From: Gemmatimonas sp.
GTDB taxonomy: Bacteria; Gemmatimonadota; Gemmatimonadetes; Gemmatimonadales; Gemmatimonadaceae
Reading direction: 5' to 3'
NCBI RefSeq assembly: GCF_021298855.1
Contig: NZ_JAJTHI010000022.1
Location: 1 to 64,000 of the forward strand
Length of the DNA: 64,000 nt
Positions within the stretch are counted from its first letter, which is position 1; every line of letters begins with the position of its first letter. Below are positions 58,775 through 64,000 of this stretch, piece after piece. The notes under the pieces were generated by a model. The model saw only the letters and a program-made list of their open reading frames with translations, did no database searches and was not told the DNA's origin. The position numbers and the translations under genes are program-made.

Positions 58775-59158
58775 ATGACCAAGAAGCGTTTGATCGTCGT
58801 CGGGGATCGTGTCCTGGTGAAGCTCGAGGATGGGGAGCAGCGCTCGAAGGTGGGGCTGTATCTCCCGCCAACGGCGGTGGACAATCAGGCGGTGCAGGGT
58901 GGGGAGATTGTGGCCACTGGGCCTGGACTGGCCCTGCCGGATCTGGCCGATCAGGGGGACGAGCCGTGGCGGATTGGCGGACAGGCGGGGCGCGAGGCGC
59001 GCTACGTGCCCATGCAGGCCCAGGTGGGCGACTACGCGCTCTTTTTCCGCAAGGCCGCCGTGGAGATCACCTTCGAAAACGAACAGTATCTCGTGGTCCC
59101 GCAGGCCGCCATTCTGGCGCTGGTGCGGGAACCCCGAGAGGATATCCCTGACTACTGA
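58775..59158 (+). CDS. GroES-like co-chaperonin family protein
   Basis: KKRLIVVGDRVLVKLEDGEQRSKVGLYLPPTAVDNQAVQGGEIVATGPG...YALFFRKAAVEITFENEQYLVVPQAAILALV. Confidence 0.75.
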   Translation: MTKKRLIVVGDRVLVKLEDGEQRSKVGLYLPPTAVDNQAVQGGEIVATGPGLALPDLADQGDEPWRIGGQAGREARYVPMQAQVGDYALFFRKAAVEITFENEQYLVVPQAAILALVREPREDIPDY

Positions 59159-59172
59159 AGGAGCCGGCACAC

Positions 59173-59598
59173 ATGATGTACCCCGAACAGCTGCTCATTC
59201 CCATGCGCCAGGAGCTCACGCGGCTTGGCGTGGAGGAGCTCAAGACGGTGGCTGAGGTCGATGCGAAGTTCGCCGAGCACAAGGGCACGGCGCTCGTGGT
59301 GGTGAACTCGGTGTGCGGGTGCGCGGCCCGCAACGCGCGTCCAGCGGTCGCCATGGCGCTCCAGCACACCGTGAAGCCTGATGTGGCCACCACGGTGTTC
59401 GCCGGGCAGGACAAGGAGGCCACGGAGCGGGCGCGCAGCTACTTCACCGGCTACCGGCCGTCGTCCCCCAGCATCGCCCTGCTCAAGGACGGTGATGTGG
59501 TATTCATGCTCGAGCGGTACCAGATCGAGGGGCGCAGCGCGCAGGAGATCGCGGCCGACCTGACGCACGCGTTCGACGAGCACTGCGCGCCAGCGTGA
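59173..59598 (+). CDS. BrxA/BrxB (YphP/YqiW) family bacilliredoxin
   Basis: MMYPEQLLIPMRQELTRLGVEELKTVAEVDAKFAEHKGTALVVVNSVCGCAARNARPAV; CGC motif. Confidence 0.95.
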   Translation: MMYPEQLLIPMRQELTRLGVEELKTVAEVDAKFAEHKGTALVVVNSVCGCAARNARPAVAMALQHTVKPDVATTVFAGQDKEATERARSYFTGYRPSSPSIALLKDGDVVFMLERYQIEGRSAQEIAADLTHAFDEHCAPA

Positions 59599-59642
59599 CC
59601 CGAGGCCGCCGGCGGGGGATACACCCGCCGGGCGGCCTCGGG
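59599..59642. terminator. Bidirectional hairpin between convergent genes
   Basis: cccgaggccgccggcggg-ggataca-cccgccgggcggcctcggg, long GC stem with one bulge. Confidence 0.7.
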
Positions 59643-59655
59643 ACCGCGGCACCGG

Positions 59656-60942
59656 TCACCCGTTCACGCGAATCCAGCGCGCGATTTCGGCGAGTGACGG
59701 CCGCTTGCCGTACATGAGCAGCGCCGTGCGATAGAGCCGCGCCGCCGCCACCATGGCGGCGAGGGCCGAGATCACGAGGAGCACGATGGAGAGCACCAGT
59801 TCGCTCGCCGGCACCGACGCCAGCCCAAGCCGCAGCGGCATGAGGATGGGCGACGAGAATGGCACGATGCTCATCGTGCGGGCAATGGGGCCATCGGGGT
59901 CGCTCAGCGCGGGCTGCAGCAACGCCATACTCCCCACCAACAGCGAGACCAACGGGGTCTGCGCCTGCTGCGCCTCCTGCTCGGAGCTCACGATGGAGCC
60001 CACCGCGGCGAAGAGCGCCGCGTACAGGATGTACCCAAACACGAAATAGGCGAGCAGCGGGGCCAGTTCGAACAGGGTGAACGCGGGGAGCGTTATGCTC
60101 GTGCTCGTAACCCCGAGCGCACCCAGCAGGCGCCCGCGATTGGCCAGCAGCGTCACCGCGCTGGCGGTCCAGAAGCCCAGCTGCACCAGCGCCACGCCGC
60201 CAATACCGAGCACCTTGCCCGTGAGCAACACGCGCGGCGACACGCTCGCCAGCACCAGCTCCGAGACGCGCGACTGCTTCTCCTCGGTCACGCCCCGCAG
60301 CACGATCTGGCCATACAGCACGATGATCAGGTACAGCAGCAGCGCCACACCAGCGCCAAACAGCAGATTCACCTGCGCCGACCCGCTGCGGCCATCCCTC
60401 ATGACGCGTTCCACGGTGGCCGTTATGCGCAGCTTCGCAATGCGCTGCGCCTGCTCGAGGTCGATGCCCGCATCGGCCACGCGCCGCCGCAGTAGCTCAC
60501 GCTCGGCAGCCGCCTGCACGCGCTCGGAGGTGACGATCGGCGCCCCGCCGGCCAGCAGCAGCCGCATACTGCCCACCGCCAGGGTGTTGGCGTCGATCAC
60601 CGCCACCGCCGGCAGCGCGTTGCTCCCCAGGCGCGTGCGCAGCGAGTCCAGCACCTTCCCGGAGTCGGTGGCCGTCACGGCAATGACGGTGGCCCGCTGG
60701 CCGGTGGCCATGAGTCCCCCCGCCAGCTCCGTGGCTATGCCGTCTCCCATCGTCGTCCCGGTACCGTCAACGATCACCATGGACGAGAAGTCCACCGACC
60801 GCGACGACAGGTATGCCAGGTACGGCGGGCCGATGAACAGCACCGCAAAGAGGAGGGGAGCGAAGAGCGTGCTTGCCAGAAACCACTTGGAGCGGACGCG
60901 CTCGCCGAACTCCCGTTCAATGACCGCCAGCAGCTTACCCAT
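59656..60942 (-). CDS. ABC-2 type transporter permease (NatB-like)
   Basis: MGKLLAVIEREFGERVRSKWFLASTLFAPLLFAVLFIGPPYLA; GVTEEKQSRVSELVLASVSPRVLLTGKVLG; SEQEAQQAQTPL. Confidence 0.93.
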   Translation of the reverse strand: MGKLLAVIEREFGERVRSKWFLASTLFAPLLFAVLFIGPPYLAYLSSRSVDFSSMVIVDGTGTTMGDGIATELAGGLMATGQRATVIAVTATDSGKVLDSLRTRLGSNALPAVAVIDANTLAVGSMRLLLAGGAPIVTSERVQAAAERELLRRRVADAGIDLEQAQRIAKLRITATVERVMRDGRSGSAQVNLLFGAGVALLLYLIIVLYGQIVLRGVTEEKQSRVSELVLASVSPRVLLTGKVLGIGGVALVQLGFWTASAVTLLANRGRLLGALGVTSTSITLPAFTLFELAPLLAYFVFGYILYAALFAAVGSIVSSEQEAQQAQTPLVSLLVGSMALLQPALSDPDGPIARTMSIVPFSSPILMPLRLGLASVPASELVLSIVLLVISALAAMVAAARLYRTALLMYGKRPSLAEIARWIRVNG

Positions 60943-61909
60943 GTCCGCTCACTCCCGGTTCCACACCTGTCGCTCCCACGCGCTCGAGGAAAATGCGATG
61001 CAATGACGCCTCGGTGCGGTCGAAACGCACCACCTCCGCATCGTGCGCCAGCAGTGCCTTGAGCAGCTGCTGGGAGTGCACGCCGGGCACGAGATCCACT
61101 TCCACCTGCTGGCCATGATCATCGAGATGCGCGACCAGCGACGGGTCAGCCAGCACCGCGCGCGCGCGATCGCGCCCGTCGTCGGCGAACTGGATGAAGA
61201 CACGTCCCGGCCCGCCGAACTCCGTCTTGAGTGCCTTCAGCGACCCGTTGGCCACCACTTCACCCCGGGCAATGATGGCCACGGCGTCGCACATGCGCTC
61301 GGCCGCGTCCATGACGTGGGTGCTGAAGATGACCGTGCGCCCTTCGCGCCGGAGATCGAGCACGGTGTCCTTGAGCGCCTGCGCGTTCACCGGATCGAGC
61401 CCGCTGAACGGCTCGTCGAGAATCACCAGCTCCGGATCGTGCAGCATCGTGCCGGCAAACTGCACCTTCTGCTGCATGCCACGGGAGAGATCCTCCACCT
61501 TGGCCGTGCTCCAGTCCTGTTGCGCCCCGCGCAGCCCGAGGCGTTCGAGCCAGTGGTCGATGCGCCGGTCGGCGTCACGCGTCTCCAGGCCCTTGAGGCG
61601 GCCGAGAAAGCGCAGCACGCGTCGCACCTGCATCTTGCGATACAGCCCGCGCTCCTCGGGCAGGTAGCCGAGCCGGTCGGTGATGCCCGGGTCGGTGTTG
61701 GGACGTCCGAGGACCTCGATGCGTCCCGCGTCGGGGATCATGAGGTTGAGGATCATGCGAATGGTCGTCGTCTTGCCGGCCCCGTTGGGACCGAGCAAGC
61801 CGAAGATCGTGCCGGTGGGAACGAGCAGCGACACATCGCGCACGGCGAGGTGGTTCGCATACGCCTTGCGCACCTGTTCGACGCGAATGGCAACCGATGA
61901 TGCAGACAC
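60935..61909 (-). CDS. ABC transporter ATP-binding protein (NatA-like)
   Basis: IFGLLGPNGAGKTTTIRMILNLMIPDAGRIEVLG (Walker A), VEDLSRGMQQKVQFAGTMLHDPELVILDEPFSGLDPVN (signature/Walker B). Confidence 0.97.
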   Translation of the reverse strand: MSASSVAIRVEQVRKAYANHLAVRDVSLLVPTGTIFGLLGPNGAGKTTTIRMILNLMIPDAGRIEVLGRPNTDPGITDRLGYLPEERGLYRKMQVRRVLRFLGRLKGLETRDADRRIDHWLERLGLRGAQQDWSTAKVEDLSRGMQQKVQFAGTMLHDPELVILDEPFSGLDPVNAQALKDTVLDLRREGRTVIFSTHVMDAAERMCDAVAIIARGEVVANGSLKALKTEFGGPGRVFIQFADDGRDRARAVLADPSLVAHLDDHGQQVEVDLVPGVHSQQLLKALLAHDAEVVRFDRTEASLHRIFLERVGATGVEPGVSGHG

Positions 61910-62907
61910 CAGGGCAGGTCGTGGAGGAAGAGCGGTCAGCGGGCAGTCAGTATTCCCCCGCGAATGCGGTGGAAGCTAACCACGCGTCCTCCGGGATGTG
62001 GCTGGTGCTGGGCGCGGGCATGGTCGCGACATTTCTCTCGTCGCCGACGGACGGTGCGCTGCTGCCGCTGCGCCTGGGCGACCCGCGGTCCACCTTCTCG
62101 TGGTTTCCCGAAGTGCTCCGCGCCCTCGTCTGGCGACAGGCCGGGAGCGTTGGTCTCGCCCTGCTGGACGCGGGACTCATGGGCGCGTCGCTGCTGGCCG
62201 TGCGGGATCTGGCGCGCCGGGACCGCTGGACGTTGTGGGGGACACGCCTCGTCCTCGGGTTGCACGTACTGCTCTGGCGTGTCGTGCAGCCGGTCACGAG
62301 CCCACTGCTGGTGCTGGCCATCGCCCTGCCCCTGGCCTGGAGTGCTGCCCTGCGCCTGCGCGACGGCACATGGGGGGCGGGTACGCTGATGGCCGCCTTG
62401 GCCGCCACGCTGGCCGTGAACAGCCACGTCCTGTTCCCGCTGGGCATGCTGCCGGTGGCGCTCCTGCTGGCCGATCGCCGACAGGCGTCGCCCAACGCCA
62501 TATGGCGCTTTGCTGCCGTCACACTGATTGGATGGTGCGCCACGCCATACCTGTTCGACCTGCCGGGCACACTCACGCGCTTCGTTGCGCGCGGCACGCT
62601 CGTTGGCGGCGGCGCGGCCATGCAGGAGCTTGCCCCCGGGTTCGCGGGGCTCGCGCACGCGCCACCGGACCTGCTGCTCGCGACCCTCTTCCTGCTGGTG
62701 CTGCCGCTGCTCCCGGCCAGCATGGGGCAGCACGTTGGCCGGCTGCGCTGGCTCGCCGTGCCGTGGCTGGCCGGGCTGCTGCTCTTCGCCCTGACGGTGC
62801 GCGGGCTGTGGCTCTGGTGGCTGTTGGCCCTGCCTCTTGTGGCGGCAACCATGGGCGCGATTCCGCTGCCCCCACCGCTGGTGCAATCGGAGCCCACGGG
62901 TGAATAG
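61897..62907 (+). CDS. Hypothetical multi-TM membrane protein
   Basis: Several hydrophobic segments; the start likely lies downstream of 61909 to avoid overlap with the divergent ABC gene. Confidence 0.5.
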   Translation: MMQTPGQVVEEERSAGSQYSPANAVEANHASSGMWLVLGAGMVATFLSSPTDGALLPLRLGDPRSTFSWFPEVLRALVWRQAGSVGLALLDAGLMGASLLAVRDLARRDRWTLWGTRLVLGLHVLLWRVVQPVTSPLLVLAIALPLAWSAALRLRDGTWGAGTLMAALAATLAVNSHVLFPLGMLPVALLLADRRQASPNAIWRFAAVTLIGWCATPYLFDLPGTLTRFVARGTLVGGGAAMQELAPGFAGLAHAPPDLLLATLFLLVLPLLPASMGQHVGRLRWLAVPWLAGLLLFALTVRGLWLWWLLALPLVAATMGAIPLPPPLVQSEPTGE

Positions 62908-62947
62908 TGGGCCGTGGCGGCATTCGTCTCTTCCCACGATGGACTCC

Positions 62948-64000
62948 ATGCGTAGTGCCCCATTCGTTCGTGCTGTCGCACCGCCTTCGCTTTCCTTCTC
63001 CCGCCACGAGCTCGCCGGCGCGTTCGGTGACCTCGGAACCGACCTCCCGTTGCTCGTGGGGGTGGTGCTGGCCACCGGTATGGACGCCCCTGCCGCCTTC
63101 GTCGCCTTTGGCGTGCTGCAGATCCTCTCGGGACTCGCCTACCGGCTGCCCATGCCGGTGCAGCCGCTCAAGGCCATGGCCGCCATTGCCATCGCCGGAA
63201 AGATCGCGCCGCCGCTGCTCGCCGCCGGCGGGCTCATTGTCGGCGTCACCATGCTCGTGCTCGCGAACTCGGGCGCCCTCGAGTGGATCGCCCGGACCGT
63301 CCCCAAGGCCGTGGTCCGCGGCATTCAGGTGGGGCTGGGTCTCCAGCTGCTCACGCTCGCCGTCACCCGGTTCCTCCCGTCGGGAGGAGGCCTTGGCTGG
63401 GCGATGGCCACCGCTGCGGTCGCCATCGTCGTGGGGCTCCGACGGAACCGCCTCGTGCCACCGGGGCTGCTGGTCCTCGCCCTCGGTCTGACGGTCGCTG
63501 CCGTCACCTGGCCCGCCGATCTCCCGGGTCCGTGGGGCTTCCATCTCCCCAGTCTCCCCAGCCGTTGGCCTACGCCGCAGGAGTTCGGGCGCGCGGCGCT
63601 GCTGCTGGCGCTCCCGCAGATTGCCCTGTCGCTCGGCAACTCGGTGCTCGCGACCCGGCAGGTGGTGACCGACTTCTTTCCCGACCGCGACCCCCCCTCG
63701 GTACGCCGCATCGGTACGACCTACGGGCTCATGAACCTGCTGGCGGCACCCGTGGGCGGGTTGCCCGTCTGCCATGGCTCCGGCGGGATCGTGGGCCATT
63801 ACGTGTTTGGCGCCCGCACCGGCGGAAGCGCGGTCATTTACGGCGCCGCACTGGTGTTGGCCGGGCTGTTTCTCGTGGGGGACCCGGCCGCCTTTCAGCG
63901 GCTGGTCCCCGGTCCCATTCTGGGGGCCCTGCTCCTCGTCGAAGCGGTGGCCGTACTCCTGCTCGTTCGGGATCTGTGGCGGTGGCCTTCCGCCTTTGCC
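62948..64000 (+). CDS. Putative sulfate/molybdate transporter (SulP/MolT-like), truncated by window end
   Basis: Translated by eye; not in the ORF track because it runs off the window. MRSAPFVRAVAPPSLSFSRHELAGAFGDLGTDLPLLVGVVLATGMDAPAAFVAFGVLQILSGLAYRLPMPVQPLKAMAAIAI; GNSVLATRQVVTDFFP; GGLPVCHGSGGIVGHY. Confidence 0.85.
   Translation, partial: MRSAPFVRAVAPPSLSFSRHELAGAFGDLGTDLPLLVGVVLATGMDAPAAFVAFGVLQILSGLAYRLPMPVQPLKAMAAIAIAGKIAPPLLAAGGLIVGVTMLVLANSGALEWIARTVPKAVVRGIQVGLGLQLLTLAVTRFLPSGGGLGWAMATAAVAIVVGLRRNRLVPPGLLVLALGLTVAAVTWPADLPGPWGFHLPSLPSRWPTPQEFGRAALLLALPQIALSLGNSVLATRQVVTDFFPDRDPPSVRRIGTTYGLMNLLAAPVGGLPVCHGSGGIVGHYVFGARTGGSAVIYGAALVLAGLFLVGDPAAFQRLVPGPILGALLLVEAVAVLLLVRDLWRWPSAFA

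Overview
High-GC bacterial chromosomal window; the gene content (many secreted or membrane proteins, DUF4175/DUF4159/MoxR cluster, SWIB protein) suggests a Gemmatimonadota-like genome, but taxonomy is inference only. About 45 protein-coding genes can be supported. No rRNA, tRNA or CRISPR array was recognised by eye. Main blocks: (i) a small four-helix-bundle (23S rRNA IVS/Avd-like) gene inside a near-perfect 51-bp inverted repeat that grades into a 15-bp tandem array at the left edge; (ii) a minus-strand MoxR/DUF58/VWA/DUF4175/DUF4159 operon that includes a caspase-like protein lacking the expected catalytic Cys but carrying an EF-hand loop; (iii) MocA-like and XdhC genes; (iv) a TetR-TolC-MFP-RND efflux operon with overlapping palindromes before tetR; (v) metabolic and housekeeping genes (PLP decarboxylase, two M20 amidohydrolases, BamA/TamA-like OMP, gltB, GGDEF, PhzF, pruA, nfo, lepB); (vi) a SWIB gene with an H1-like Lys/Ala tail, preceded by three motif copies spaced exactly 43 bp apart; (vii) a polyamine/membrane cluster (SPFH-zinc ribbon, SpeD, two DUF4178, DUF350, membrane spermidine synthase, FAD amine oxidoreductase); (viii) a multiply disrupted Ser/Thr kinase; (ix) GroES-like, bacilliredoxin, an ABC exporter and a SulP/MolT-like transporter running off the right end. 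The most novel-looking signal is a recurring architecture of inverted, internally iterated short-repeat arrays at three loci (about 1-835, 26965-27181, 47594-47960), one enclosing the four-helix-bundle gene and two with no recognisable gene. All family assignments come from reading the translated sequences; no database search was run.
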